Below, piece by piece: positions 22,081 through 34,040 of a stretch of DNA of 64,000 nt. Below the pieces are notes generated by a model. That model did not search any database. It was not told the DNA's origin and saw only the letters and a list, made by a program, of their open reading frames with translations. Position 1 is the first letter of the stretch. Every line of letters begins with the position of its first letter. Source of the DNA: Nymphaea colorata (lineage: Eukaryota; Streptophyta; Magnoliopsida; Nymphaeales; Nymphaeaceae); contig NC_045148.1 in assembly GCF_008831285.2 (NCBI RefSeq), positions 22,129,002-22,193,001 of the forward strand, written 5' to 3'. The position numbers and the translations under genes were made by a program.

Positions 22081-24926
22081 CCACTAGGACCGGCAAACCA
22101 CCCACTCTCTCTTTGTCTCTCTTTATCTCACCTCATCACCTCTCTGGCCCCTCCCATGCAATTTTCATCATCTTTGACTTGTATATGACCATGAGAACAT
22201 TATTGAGGAGAAAGAGAGTGTGTTGACACATGCACACACACATATAAGAACTCAAAGCCAGGCCTGGTTGACTAAAGAAACGGTTCAGGCAATTATACTC
22301 ACACTTTGAGAGACACAAAATTTATGAAAAGATAGAAAAATAAGAGATAGTACGTACCTGGTGCAATGTATCCGGCTGTTCCAAGAGTGGCTGTAAGAGT
22401 AGAAGAATTCACACCATTTATAACCTTTGCAATGCCAAAATCACTGAGGTATGCTGTCATGTTCTCTTATATAAGCACCAATACTTGGCTTTAGATCACA
22501 ATGAACTATAGTCTTCGAGTTACCATGGTGAAGATATTCTAGAGCATAAGCCACATCAATCATGACATCCAATCTCTGAAAGAGATTCAAATGATGGCCA
22601 CCTGAATGTAGACAGACTTCTAGGCTCGCAAGTGGCACGTATTGGAGAACTAAAGCCTTGAAACCTCTTTTAGAGCAAGATGTAATGACTTTCAGTGCCT
22701 GATTTGGCGCATGACAATGCCCTCGATGTCAAAACTTTTAGATGCTCCCTCAAATGACAAATTAAGGACCTTAACAGCCACTGTCGTTCCATCTGCTAGA
22801 ATTCCCTTGTACACTGAACCAAAGCTTCCATTCCCAAGAAAATTTGCATTACTGAAGTTGCTGGTTGCATGCAATAGCTCTCTTTGCGAAATCACTGGAA
22901 GTGTAATTCCTCGTAATATTTCAATGTCATCAGGATGTTTCAATATTCTCCTCTTTCTATAGCATGAAATACCAATGAATGTGCAAACAATGACCAAAAG
23001 TGGTGAGCCTCCAAGTGTGCAAGCAGCAATGACTCTAGCCGCATTGCTCTTACTTTGCCTCTCTGTTTTGTCTAAGCACAATGGGACATGGAATTTGCGA
23101 GCTCCACATAGTTCCCTAGGAATGACTCGGCAGAAAGGTTTGCAAACTTTCCACCACTTGGAATCTCTCCTTCCAATTGATTGAAGGATAAGTCCAAGAC
23201 CTTGATGTGTCGATGTTTTTCCCATGATTTTGGTATCTCACCCAAAAGCTTGTTGTGGGAAAGGTCAATAGCTTCAACGTTTACCATGTGATCAAGTTGT
23301 TGAGGAATGTGACCATCAAATGTGTTATGAGAGAGGTTCAATGCTCTAGCATTTGAAGCTTTGATAATGATGTAGGCAACTCTGCACTCAACTTGTTTTG
23401 AGATATCCATGTTGACCATCATGGCTAAATTTCCGAGATTTAGAGGGAGGTGACCAGTGAAAGAGTTGTCTTGCAAGTATAGCTCCAACAATTCATTCAA
23501 CTCACAAACACCAGACAGTAGTGTTGTTGACAAATTGTTTGAACTTAGATCCAGCACTTGCAACCTAGTGAGATTAGAGCTTAAAATAGAGCCAATTATC
23601 ATGTTGTGTTTAATAGAAAAAACATACATGCTGACCAACTGGTAACGTTAGTCTGGAATTGGACCTTATAATGCATTGCCAAAAAGGCCTAACCCCTGTA
23701 ACCTGTTCATTGATCCTATATTTGATGGAATGAGCCCTTTTCTTTTGTTGAATCTAAAATCTAAGGCAATTAACTTGGTCAAGTTGGCTAAGGTCAATGG
23801 GATAGTACCTTCAATCAGATTAGAGGAAAGGTAAAGTCTCCACAAGGTGGTTCTCAGGTTGTGTGGCAGAACAACTTCCTCTAGCAGTCGACAGTTGGTG
23901 AATGATGTGAGAATGGAGAGCTCACAGTTGTCAGGGACATTGGTCAACATATTGTGACAGACTACCTAATTCTAATGGTATCGGACCACTAAATTTATTG
24001 TTGTCTGCAGTAAGAACTCTAAGACTTGTAGCATTAGAAAGAGAAGGTGGGAGAGGGCCATCAAAATTGTTTTCACCCATATAGAGTTGTTGGAGATTGG
24101 GCTGGAAAAGGCTAGCATCTTTTGGGAGATGCCCTGTTAGTTTATTGGCCGCGAAACTCAAACCCTGAACAGCGGATAGGTTAAACAAGCTCTTAGGCAG
24201 TGTACCAGTGAGATTGTTCATTTCCATGTTAAAGCCCATCAAGTGGGTTAGGCTTCCCAACTCATGAGGAAATTTCCCCTATAGCTGATTTTGGGCAATA
24301 CTAAACCACTCCAATTCTGTGAGATTAGCCAAAGCAACTGGAATGGTGCCAGTGAGCCTATTATCACCAATGTGTAAGTGCTTGAGTTCTAACAAACTGC
24401 TTAGACACTTTGGGATGCTTCCGTAGAATTGATTATATCGTGCTGACAGTATTTGCAGACCTCGACAATGGCTCAGTGCTTGTGGAATCAACCCCTCAAA
24501 ATTGTTTTTTCTTATAGAAATATTTTTTTACAGAGGGAGACTACTAAAATCAACGAGAAGGTGACCATGGAAACTGTCGTTCGAGAGATGAAGAACCTGT
24601 AAGAAGGAGAGATTGCTGATGTATGGGGAGATAGTACCTTCAAGTGCCTTTCCGGAGAGGTTCAGAGCAACTACCCTTTGTTAACCACGACTGCATGAAA
24701 CTTCATTCCAGTCACAGAAAGAGATGTTGGAATTCCAATTTGATAACACGTTATAAGGGTCTTTAGTGACAAGGGATTTGAAAGACGGCAATGCGAATTG
24801 ATAAGTCACGTTGCTCAGAAAAACAAGGGCGGGCACATCCCCTTGGCCGAGAACCATAATCAAGGTGAAGGAGGACAAACACAAAAGAAAGACGAGCGGC
24901 TGAGGTGACCGACTGGTGGTGGCCAT

Positions 24927-27059
24927 GCCTGTCCAATTTGTTATGCAGAACATGCATGAGCAGGAATTCAAGGTCGTCCATTTATGTATAGATTCTCTTC
25001 TAGAAAATTTGTCCTTTTGTTTTATATTCTTCAATTCATTTTTTTCTGAAAGGAAATTTGGACTTTTAATTTTTTTCTTCATCCAAAGATGCAATAATAT
25101 TCAAAAGTCAGGTTCAGACCTAAGGCTTATCTTGGATCCAAATATGATGAGGATTAAGTAGAATGTCCTACCAAAGACCTCCAAAGAATTGACTAATATT
25201 GAGTGAGTCAGCCGCATTTATCGCTGAGCTACTCCGGCCAGCGTCTTGAATACCAAAGGCTTCAATGAGTCAATCTAAGTAAATGCGCTGTGCAGCACAT
25301 AGCCATTACACTCGTCAGGCTTTGAATCTCCTACTGAATCTTATGAGCTCCCCATCAAAAATTTGCCAAGAATTGACTCAACTATCAGGGCAGCTTGAAT
25401 AATGTAGAACGGTTCAAGATAGGACAGGGAATGCTTGCGTGTATTAACTCCATATTTGGTGGCAGTTAGTAGGAGGGCCCAAAAAACTTTAATCACTCAA
25501 CTACTAGCAAAAATACCATTCTGAGGGGGGCGGCAATTTATCAATTAATGTTCTAGTCCATCAACCAGGCCAACTATAGGGAAATGTTTAAAGTAGCATA
25601 TTTGTGCACGCTGTAGATCGATATCTCATTTTCCTTCTGGTTGTCGCATTTGATTAGGTAGTATTTGATAGCCTCCGTTTCAAGTTTGCATTGTAGGATC
25701 TTCAGTCTAAACAAACTAAGGATCTTAGTAATGTGGATCTTATATCATGTAAAAAACTATGAATTTAAAGTCGGATGGGCGGTGTTCAAGCCAAAATTCA
25801 TATATTTGAAATCTTGGTGATCTCAGGTCACTGTGGGTCTCAAATTTGCAGTGAAACACACACACCCTTAGTTCCAATGACATTTAATGTGAGGAACAAT
25901 AAGCATCGTTCTATCTGATCAAGGGACAAGTTATCATAGTAAAAATTAAGTTCTTCCCCCTTTAATTTATACATACTTCCACATCCCAAAGCTTTTCCAG
26001 TAAGATGGTAAGAACTTCTTTGTATCTATATATATGTATGTGTGTGTTGTGTGTAGTGCCTAGCTGTCCATAACCAAAAAGGTAACAACAAGTTGCGTTT
26101 AGTCATTGTAAATTTCTTCCCAAATCTACACATATTTTATTGATAATGGGCACTACATGCCCTGTATTAATTCAAAATAAGTCTATTTTTCAGTTTTCTA
26201 TTTATTTAAATAACATGCCAATTACAGGCCGAGTGAGTAGCTCTGACCAATGCATTTTGTACAGTTGATACAATTAGTCTGTAGGATCAGCTGATTTCTG
26301 GACTAACATTAATATAACAGGTTTGAAGATCTTTTGCTGCATTAGTTCGTGTCTGGATCTTGTCCTCCTTGTCAAGCTTGCCCTGTTTAATTAGCATGCA
26401 TTACCTGTTTGGTTGCCCTTGTTGTGCAGGTTGAGTTCCCTTATTCTTGACGGTATCCAACTAAAAAGTAGATATGCAGCCAAGAGAATATATTCAAAAC
26501 CTGACCAGTCTTCAATATTGCTTATTTCGCATAGTTTTGGCAGCTAACAAGCGCCATCAATCTGGATTATTGCATAAATGAACACTACTGACTTCCTTAA
26601 GCTTCACATTTCTATGGTGAAAGATCACACTAAACTTGCATTTCGACTGCACTCAGATGTCAATTTTTGGCATTGCTCTTCTTCTTTTGAAATTCCATTT
26701 AAATGAATGTAATGCTCCCAACATTTTTTATAACTCAATTTCGTGTGGTTTTAGAAATGGAAGATTTGGAGTGCCTAAAACCGTGTTTCCTCATTCCTAC
26801 CAAAGTAGTTGTTCATGAGTTGGTACAAAATCTATATGGACCCGGTCCCTTCCTTTCCATTGTTAGTTAGTTATTTCCACTCAGGTACATTGGTCCAAAG
26901 AATTATCTATGCCGAGTTCTTGTTGAACCGAGCAGCTCATGATTTGACTTGATTTAGTCTGTGTCAAGCTTGTTTAATTAGTTTGAGTTTAATGAGTTAT
27001 TGAAATAACCTCCATTAAATAGCATTTGGCCCAAGTGAAAATCAAGCGTTGATATTAAC
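24927..27059. other. 5' flank of the receptor kinase and gene-poor DNA
   Basis: No second gene is visible. This includes the former promoter side of the minus-strand receptor-kinase pseudogene. I see no strong TATA box close to the ATG at 24926. The remainder is AT-rich with no element ends I can define. Confidence 0.4.
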
Positions 27060-27827
27060 TGGCAGTGTTCAATTTGGCACTGTCATTTATTGCTCACTTA
27101 TCATTTTAATTAGCTGTTCTTCTTTTACAAATTTCTTGTTGAAGCTTACAATTCACCTCGTGATAGGCTTAATGTCTTGCCTCTTGCCTTAAATGCCTTT
27201 AACAGCCAATTAAAGTTGTTTGCTTTCTGTCTTTTTTTAATGCTGAAAAGATGGGAGAAAAGTGTCCAAACATTTCATAGTTGGGTGACCGGGAGGAGTA
27301 TTTCATCCTACCGTCTAATAACCTTACCGTGAGGCTACACATAGTGAAATGTATAAGAATTTTACAAAAATATGTTCATGCTTTGATGAATGGCAAAAAT
27401 ATGCTACTGTTCTCAATTATGTTTGCTGCAACGGTCGAGGCAGGGCTGGTAGGACACTAGTCTCCATTTCGAACTCCTATGGCGTCGACTCTTGTGGTGC
27501 AAAAAGTAGCACCAACATACAAGTTGAAGCCTAAAGCACCAGAAAAGCAGTCCTGGACCCCTTTTGCTCTGGTCTTCACTCAACAAGTGGGAATAGTCTC
27601 CCGGTCTCCCGAAACAAGCGTTAGTTGAAAGTGTATTTTTTGTAATTTCATCAAAAGTGTAAAGTTGTTTTTGTAAAAGCTTCATTCCTTTGCTTTTAAG
27701 GCACCATGCCTAAGCTGAAGATGTTGTGGGTCAATACATGAAAGTGTATAGGATCAAGTTAAAGCTAAAACCTAAAGGGAATATCCAAATCAAGGTTTTG
27801 GTTCAAATTATTATTCTTAATTAAGCA

Positions 27828-27829
<2 letters not shown>

Positions 27830-27896
<67 letters not shown>
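27830..27896. repeat. (TA)n microsatellite, about 33 units
   Basis: Pure TA run. In block A the equivalent position (about 640-655) has only a short TATA stretch, so the run expanded in this copy. Confidence 0.97.
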
Positions 27897-27899
<3 letters not shown>

Positions 27900-28401
27900 G
27901 AAGTCAATGCTGCCAAATGCATTACGAATAAAATTTAGAAATTTGTTGCTAAAAAGTAAATAGTCATCCACCATAAATTTGGCATTGTTGTTTATTACTT
28001 GTTATTTTAATTAGTTCTATGTTCTTAATTTATGTCTTTTTGTTTCGAAATATATATTTTACCGATTTCATTTTGAAGCTTACACTTCACCTCGTGATGG
28101 GCGCAATGTCTTTCTTCTTGCCTTAAATGCCTTTAACGGCCAACTAAAGTTTTTGGAATTTTATCTTTTTTAAATACTCGAATGATTGAATAAAAATGTC
28201 CAAATATGTCATGATCAAAAAATAGGTTCAGGACGAAGGTTCAAATTTAAATTTACTGGGTCATAGGCATTTATGGCTCACTTACTCTCACATCCTCAAT
28301 GTCAATGCTTGGAAGTTTGATAGAATTGGAAATGTGTGACATTTATTGACTCAATGCATATTGTTGGTGGGTATTTAAAAGATGCCCAAGGAATTTTACC
28401 A

Positions 28402-28712
28402 CCCACTTACTCACAATTGAAGTCTAGTAAAGGCATTGAAGGGAGTTTTTTAAACTAATTTGTTTGGGAACTGCAAGCTATGAATCTCTCTTGTTCCTTG
28501 TATGATAGTTTGTCCCATTTAGCTACTTGTAACAAGCATTTGATGTCATGTTAACCCACTTACTCACAATTGAAGTCTAGTTAAGGCATTGAAGGGAGTT
28601 TTTTAAACTAATTTGTTTGGGAACCGCAAGCTTTGAATCAATCTCTCTTGTTCCTTGTTTTATAGTTTGTCCCATTTAGCTACTTGTAACAAGCATTTGA
28701 TGTCATGTTAAC
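28402..28712. repeat. Tandem duplication of about 155 bases
   Basis: 28402-28554 and 28555-28712 are nearly identical, both running from CCCACTTACTCACAATTGAA to GATGTCATGTTAAC. The single equivalent in block A is at about 1240-1395 and is more diverged, so this duplication is recent. Confidence 0.9.
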
Positions 28713-28906
28713 CAGGGGCGGAGCCAGGTTTTTTTAGGGTCGGGCCGAATAGTCCAACTTTTGGATCTGGGTAGGGTCAAACTGAATTCGAATCCAAACA
28801 AGACATGGTGCAAGTAACAATTTTTCATTTTTTCTGTGTTTTTTTTTTTTCAATTGGCTGGGGTGGGGTCATGGCCCAGGTGGCCCTCCCCCTCCCTCTG
28901 CCCCTG
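28713..28906. mobile_element. Short GGGGCGGAGCC-type terminal-repeat element
   Basis: Left end CAGGGGCGGAGCCAGG and right end CTCCCTCTGCCCCTG are imperfect inverted repeats of a kind common in plant genomes. The 194-base length and lack of coding sequence fit a miniature element. It sits in block B where block A has unrelated sequence, so it inserted after the blocks separated. Flanking 8-mers do not match well. Confidence 0.6.
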
Positions 28907-29635
28907 ATGAGACAATCATTTTTATGGCTGTTCTACTCAAGTTATAACACCCACCACCTGCGCGGTCCAATATCATAGTTGGGTTGAAACCCCCACCTTT
29001 CCCCCCATCCTCTTAAGGTACAGGCCTGCTTTGTGCTATCAAATCATAAACCTAATTTTGTGAAATTAATTCTTTATTCATGGGACAAGTTGAATCCGTG
29101 ATCAAGCCATATCTCATCCAAAAGGTTTATTGTTCTGACTTAGAATAAGGCTGCGCAAAGTTAAATATATGAGCATTTTACAAAAATATGTTCATTCTTT
29201 GATGGATGACAAAAACATGCTACTGTTCATAATTATATTTGCTGCGATCGTCGGGGCAGGGCTGGTAGGCCCCCAGTCTCCATTTCAGACTCCTATGATG
29301 TCAATTCTTTGTAGGGTAAAAAAGAGGTACAAATAAGCAAGTTGAAGCATTAACAGGGGAATGGTCTCCTTCTCTCCGAAAACAAGCTGTTAAAGGTTTC
29401 CCACTCTCCGGAAACAAGCTGTTAAGTAAAAGCGTATTTTTTGTAATTTCATCGAAGTCAAACTTGTTTTTGTTAAAGTTTCATTCCTTTGCCTTTAAGG
29501 CACTGTGTCTAAGTTGATGATGTTGTCAGTCAATACATGCTAGAGTAGAAAATCCAAGTTTAAGCTCAAACCTAAAGGGAATATCCAAATCAAGGTTCGG
29601 ACACAAATTATTATTTTTACTTACCTGGTCTCAAG

Positions 29636-29666
<31 letters not shown>

Positions 29667-29760
29667 CACACACACAAAAGAAATGTCAATGTTGTCAGAT
29701 GCTAGATAATTGATGTATGAATAACATTTAGAAATTTATTGCTAAAAGTAAATGGTCATA

Positions 29761-30582
29761 TATTTACATATAAAAGATATATGCCAAAACCAGTATGAAT
29801 CTGCCAATTTGAATCCCATAGGTCGGTTTGTTCTAAAATATTTTCAATAATTTGAGAATTATATTTTCATTAATTTTTTAAATGTTCTCATTTTTTTAAC
29901 ATAAGTTTTTTAATACGCCTACGCAACCAGTTTTCACAGAATGGCACACATATTCCTTGAATTTTTTTATGCCATCGGTTTTTAGAACAGCGTGTTCGAT
30001 GCTACATCATAACGACTTAAACCGTTGACATGTTTATTTTATTAATGTTGCTTCTTCAAAATCTATCAATGCAACTTCTGTCTTTCTTTTTCCCTTTTTT
30101 TAGTGAACTTTTTGGGGACAATAAAAAAAATGACAAAAATACTAGCGCCACTGACATTTAAAACAAAAAGAACACCTAAGCTTAAAGTAACTTTTGGTCA
30201 ATTATCTTATTAACTTGATCTGCAGTTACGTAAAATAAAAATATTAAATATTTCACCAATTCTTTATAAGGCATCTTTTCTAAAATTGCACTTAAAATAT
30301 ATAAAAAGATTTTTGTTTTTAATTAGTTTTTATATTCTTCCATTCATTTTTTCCAAACATTGTTTTTCGTTTCCTGTTTTTTTCTTTTTCTTTTTTTGCT
30401 GTTTTGCTTCTAAATCATTTACACCAAATTGGCAGCATACATTGCCGACTCGATTAAGAAACCAGCTCTTTCAACACAGAGATCAGACCATGAGGCAGTC
30501 TTGAATGTTTGATTGCTCCAACAATAAGGTAGGGAACATCTGGGCGTAGGTTGCTTGTATTAAAATATATGGGGACTAGTTC
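29761..30582. other. AT-rich DNA with half of a palindromic element
   Basis: The part at about 30290-30435 resembles the left arm of the palindrome at 30795-31057 (shared 'TTTTTAATTAGTTTTTATATTCTTCCATTCATTTTT' pattern and 'CTAAATCATTTA'). No gene is visible. A 72-codon frame at 30286-30504 is an effect of T-richness. Confidence 0.45.
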
Positions 30583-30725
30583 CTGGGCTGCACAAGAGGA
30601 GTCGAGCTCAACCTTGAGCTCGGTCAGCTTCAGCTCAAGTCGGCTCACATGTTGTTGGCTTACAAGCTGGCTCAAGCTCAAGTAAAGCAGTACTGACCTT
30701 GACTCGTTGAAGTTCATTTACCAAC
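30583..30725. mobile_element. hAT-like element end (TGCACA / GAGCTCGAC family)
   Basis: Starts CTGGGCTGCACAAGAGGAGTCGAG and continues with GAGCTC-rich words, like the ends at 4253 and 61543. The other end is not intact here. The remainder may have been displaced by the palindromic element at 30795-31057, because the sequence after that palindrome (about 31090) lines up with the sequence after the related element at 41428. Confidence 0.55.
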
Positions 30726-30794
30726 AACCCATTTGATCTGATTTATTTCCTTCATTGTAAGTTTGAAACATACAAAAAAAATATAAGCTAGATA

Positions 30795-31057
30795 AAGTTT
30801 TTATTTTTAATTAATTTTTATATATATTCTTCCATTCATTTTTGCTAAAAAATTGAATTAATTAAGTTTTTTTGCTGATTTGCATCTAAATCATTTAGAT
30901 TATCGGATTGGCCCATTCACCAAATGGCAGTGCATTCCAATAATCTAATAATCAAAATGATTTAGATGCAATCAGCTAAAAAAAATATTAAATACTCGAA
31001 TTTTCTTTCAGAAAAATGAATCAAAGAATATAAAAATTACTCTAAGAATAAAAAGCA
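30795..31057. mobile_element. Palindromic (fold-back) element
   Basis: The left arm (about 30795-30918) and right arm (about 30938-31057) are long complements. Examples are GCTGATTTGCATCTAAATCA against TGATTTAGATGCAATCAGCT, and TTCTTCCATTCATTTTT-like sequence against its complement on the far side. The loop is about 20 bases. An isolated left-arm-like copy lies at 30290-30435. It has no coding capacity. Confidence 0.65.
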
Positions 31058-31079
31058 TTTATAACTATTAAGAGCATAA

Positions 31080-32010
31080 GAAAAGTGCACGTAGCACTCC
31101 CGAGTTGACCACTTAATGGAAACATTTATTGGAAAGAATGTCATGTCCCGTTCGAGCCCATTTATCAACCATGTCAGATTCTTTTCAAAAATAAATGAAC
31201 AACGTATATTTCAAGCCTAATCTGATAGGATAGTTTGATTACCGATAAAATTCACGGCTCATTCTCAAAATACAGCTTACTCAACAAGATCTAGTCCTTG
31301 CTTAATTTATGACGTTGGATGCAGCATCCCACTATCGTGGAACCCTATATTTTGCTCAACCTAATTATATGCACTATACCAGTGTACGAATTTTTGTGCG
31401 TTGGTATGATTAATTACTAAAATACCTTTAATCCATACTAAAAAAAAATTTATCAAGGCAAAATTGAAAATGGAAAAAAGTAATATCATGTGTAGATGCA
31501 CATAACTTTCTCTAGTATTTGGCTAACCATGCAATATAGTAGTTGCATATGTAAATATGGTTTTTTTAAGGTTGCTGTATTATAAATAAAAAACCTCACT
31601 TTTTAAAAAATAAAAATGATATTCATGACTATGGTCGAAACCTAATTTTGGGCATATAGAAAAAAAAAGGTCCAATTGACAGATTTTGATTTGAGACTGA
31701 ATAGACTTGAAAAGTGGCATAGGGAAATAAGTTAGGGGCTACCAAGAAAAGGTCCAGCCATGCCGCTGGATTTGGAAATGTGAAGCAATGTGTTCAAAGG
31801 AGTAGATGAGTCTTCTGCATTTTGAGAAAATAAATGGCATATTTTCAAAAAGAGAATATATGCATAAATTGAAAGACCTTTAATTCCTGTTCATGCATGC
31901 AGGCGTGGCTACCTCCAGTCCATCACCTCAGCCACATGTAATGTACAACCATGTTTATATATATACATATATATAAGAAACTAGGAAAAAGACACAAATT
32001 TCAACTTCTC
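31080..32010. repeat. Segment duplicated at 41420-42930 (copy 1)
   Basis: Ordered matches to 41420-42930: 'GAGTTGACCAC', 'CATTTATTGGAAA(G/C)GATGTC'-like, 'CTAATCTGAT(A/G)(G)GATAGTTTGA', 'TACTCAACA/TAGATC...TCCTTGCTT', and 'GGCTACC(T/A)CC(A/G)GTCCATCACC' at the right end. The second copy is longer because of an insertion between about 41580 and 42322. The duplication appears to include the hAT-like end to the left and the start of a receptor-kinase gene to the right. Confidence 0.65.
31898..31945 (+). pseudogene. Start of an LRR receptor-kinase gene, remnant
   Basis: About 48 bases match the beginning of the gene at 42884. The initiating ATG is GTG here, followed by codons for A-T-S-S-P-S-P-Q-P-H-V and then a stop. 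Everything after this is unrelated. With the matching upstream sequence, this marks a third 5' end of the family, lost before or through the LINE insertion at about 32000. Confidence 0.6.
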
Positions 32011-32689
32011 CATGGATTTTAATAAATGTTCACAAGTTCTTTTGTTTTATTTTTTGTTTTGCAAAATTTTGGCCATTAATTGGGTTGCAAGGCTGGTGTC
32101 TTTACCCATCTCCTATTTAGGGCTGCCATTGTTCATGGTCCCTCTCCGTGTTCAATATTGTGATCCTTTGAAGGAAAATATCCGGAAGAAACTGGTGCTA
32201 TGGAAAAGCGGATTGCTCTCTCAATCGGGTGGAGCAATCATATTTTAGGATGAGATGTTTTATGATTCCAAATTCTGTTGTAGGAGATATCTCAATAATA
32301 TGTGCATGTTTTTTCTAGGGAGACCAAGAAGGAAGTAAGGGACTTCATGCTATCAGCTGGCATCTACTGTGCGGTCCTGTGGCTGAAGAGAGAGAAGATT
32401 TTGTCAATTTGTGGTTATTTAATTCTGCCTGTCTTCTATATCTTTCTAAAAGCTCTATGTTAGTAACCGCTTTATGGTCTGCTTATGTAGTTGAAATAAA
32501 ATAGTTGGATTGTGACAGTCTTTGGACTTGCAGAAAAATTTCAAATATCTTTTACCTTTTACCTACATTTCTTTTACCTTTTACCTTTTTGTTGTTTTCC
32601 ATTGTTTATATGGCCTCAACCCAACCGGCCACATACATATAAGGGTTTGTTTAGGGAGAGTGAGTTGCATGCATCAGTCGCACATGAGG

Positions 32690-32960
32690 ATGTCAATGGA
32701 TCAGATTCGGACCAGATATCCATCTGAATTACTTTTAAAAATCAGATATGGTATGCAATTTAACATCTGATTGAGAAAATCGGATCAGATTCAGATTTAA
32801 GAAATAACATCTGATCGAATACGGATTCAGTTTTAAATAAATATCCGATTGGATACTAACTATCTTAACAGGTATATCTGAATCCGAACTATAACCTGAT
32901 ATCCGAATCCGAACCGCGAGATTTGATATCCAAATCTATGAGCCTTAATATCTGAATCAA
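32690..32960. mobile_element. GATT-rich short element inside the LINE
   Basis: Starts 'GATGTCAATGGATCAGATTC' and is filled with GATATCCGAATCCGAA and AGATTCAGATTTAAGAAA words. Same family as 12525-13010 and 13701-14110. It interrupts the LINE remnant. Confidence 0.55.
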
Positions 32961-33640
32961 AAGTTGTCTAGGCTTTGAAGTTGCAACCTATGACAATTGT
33001 ATCATGTTTGGGCAAAAAGGCTAGCCAGACACACCAACTTAACATAATAACACAAGATGAATATAAATATTATATATAGTATAATCCGACTAAGAGCTAA
33101 CGACTTCCATAGAGTTGCATATAATAATATTCTTATATAAATCATATACATCATTTAACTTAAAATATTTAAAACTATATTACATAAAACTAATTAATTA
33201 ATTAAATAATACTATGTTTAGTTAAAATTTTTCATGTAGTCAATCAAACTACTATAGTTAAGGCATCAACTAAGTTGGATATCTTAAATAATATATTTAT
33301 TTAATTGAAAATAATAAAGAAAACTTCACTCTAGAAATTCAACAAAATAGAAATTTTAAGAAAATAGGAAAAAGACACTTTTAAAGATATAAATTTTCTA
33401 ATGGACCGTTATGTCAAATTGGTTCCAAGAATAGCTATATTATGTATTTAAAAAATGGCAGGTTTCAAAAAAAAAATATTGGCATGTACGTCGCGTATGA
33501 AAAAAAGTTGATAGCAAAAAATATACTTTTTAAAAAACCAACTTAAATGAAAATATGTTTTATAATAAATAGAAAATCTTAAATGCATTATGATATTCAT
33601 TATAATAAAAGAAATGTAGGTAATCAATAGAGCTGGAAAG
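32961..33640. other. AT-rich DNA inside the split LINE, nothing recognised
   Basis: Very A/T-rich with no frame and no definable ends. Part of it may belong to the LINE or to a second insertion. Confidence 0.35.
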
Positions 33641-34040
33641 TATCATGGATAGCTAGCAGGCAACTCATCAAATTCAATGGCATGTAGGGGATGGCAGAGA
33701 AACTAAGTTTTGGCTGGACAATTGGGGTTGGGGGCTTTTGTATTCTATAACTAGATGAAGAAGACAAATAATGCAGATGCCAAGCCTCGAGAATGATGAA
33801 GATGATCCCTTATGGGTCCTAAACATATAAAAATAATGCAGATTATGGACTTTTATGAGGAGATTAGAGAGGAGACCAATATTAAAATGGTGAAAGTCCC
33901 TGTGGTGCTGTTTCCTGTCATTAGAAGGTAGATTGTTGATGCAGGAAAGGGTTAAACCCTTTGGAATATCTATGGTGAGTAGATGTGTCCTTTGTAAAAA
34001 AGAGGAGGATGAGTCTCCTTCTCTTCTTATGTGTAAGTTG

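Larger units (their letters stand above)
21251..22357 (-). other. Intron of the receptor-kinase pseudogene
   Basis: Donor CACCAG|GTACGT at 22358/22357 and acceptor AATTAG|AATTTG at 21251/21250, both canonical on the minus strand. Joining them restores A-P-E-F-G-M-A-R-K-V, the expected kinase sequence. The intron holds a short hAT-like element (21461-21778), a TA microsatellite (about 22000-22032) and GA-rich tracts (22040-22080). Confidence 0.8.
20918..24926 (-). pseudogene. LRR-XII receptor-like kinase, nearly full length, broken
   Basis: The start at 24926 gives MATTSRSPQPLVFLLCLSSF, a signal peptide, then an N-terminal cap with FKSLVTKDPYNVLSNWNSN and CDWNEVSC. About twenty leucine-rich repeats follow (24660-23100, with patterns such as NNLTGTLPKSLFNLSAVQGL), then a C-terminal cap, a transmembrane helix ([20 protein letters not shown]) and a kinase. 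Kinase landmarks are [27 protein letters not shown] and SDFGIAK. The HCD in place of HRD marks a non-RD kinase, as in pattern-recognition receptors. One 1.1-kb intron interrupts the kinase after TAGYIAP, the usual site in this subfamily. Lesions: a stop after SCSRG (near 24680), stops near 24530 and 24279, a shift near 23950, stops near 23665 and 23640, a shift near 23100, one at RQIRH (22692), one after HCDLKPS (near 22490), a stop in VLVLI*ENMTAY, and a shift early in exon 2. It cannot give a full receptor. Confidence 0.9.
27060..29760. repeat. Dispersed non-coding repeat, block B
   Basis: About two units of the sequence seen at 540-1990, in the same orientation. The 'GAAGCTTACA(A/C)TTCACCTCGTGAT' landmark occurs at about 27143 and 28074, and the 'AATATCCAAATCAAGGTT' landmark at about 27780 and 29580. 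A block around 'GGCAGGGCTGGTAGG' occurs at about 27440 and 29257. This is the richer of the two blocks: it contains a 153-base tandem duplication, a small inserted element and long TA runs. No coding sequence is evident. Confidence 0.8.
32012..34040 (+). mobile_element. LINE (non-LTR retrotransposon) remnant, split
   Basis: The left part (32012-32490) encodes the end of a LINE reverse transcriptase: SLPISYLGLPL, then an ENIRKKLVLWKSGLLSQSGG stretch. After a shift it gives YFMIPNSV, CACFFWGDQEGSKGLHAISW and EDFVNLWLFNSACLL, all typical LINE landmarks. The right part (about 33680-34040) gives a GDGRETKFWLDNWG block and then the zinc-knuckle-like domain found after the polymerase: LMQERVKPFGISMVSRCVLC followed by KKEEDE. 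The two parts are separated by about 1.1 kb that includes a GATT-rich element, so the LINE was interrupted. Stops and frame shifts make it inactive. The endonuclease and first part of the polymerase are missing, as in a 5'-truncated insertion. Confidence 0.8.

Noticed and set aside
27765-27974. 69-codon minus-strand frame
   Set aside because: Most of it is alternating Tyr-Ile from the TA microsatellite.
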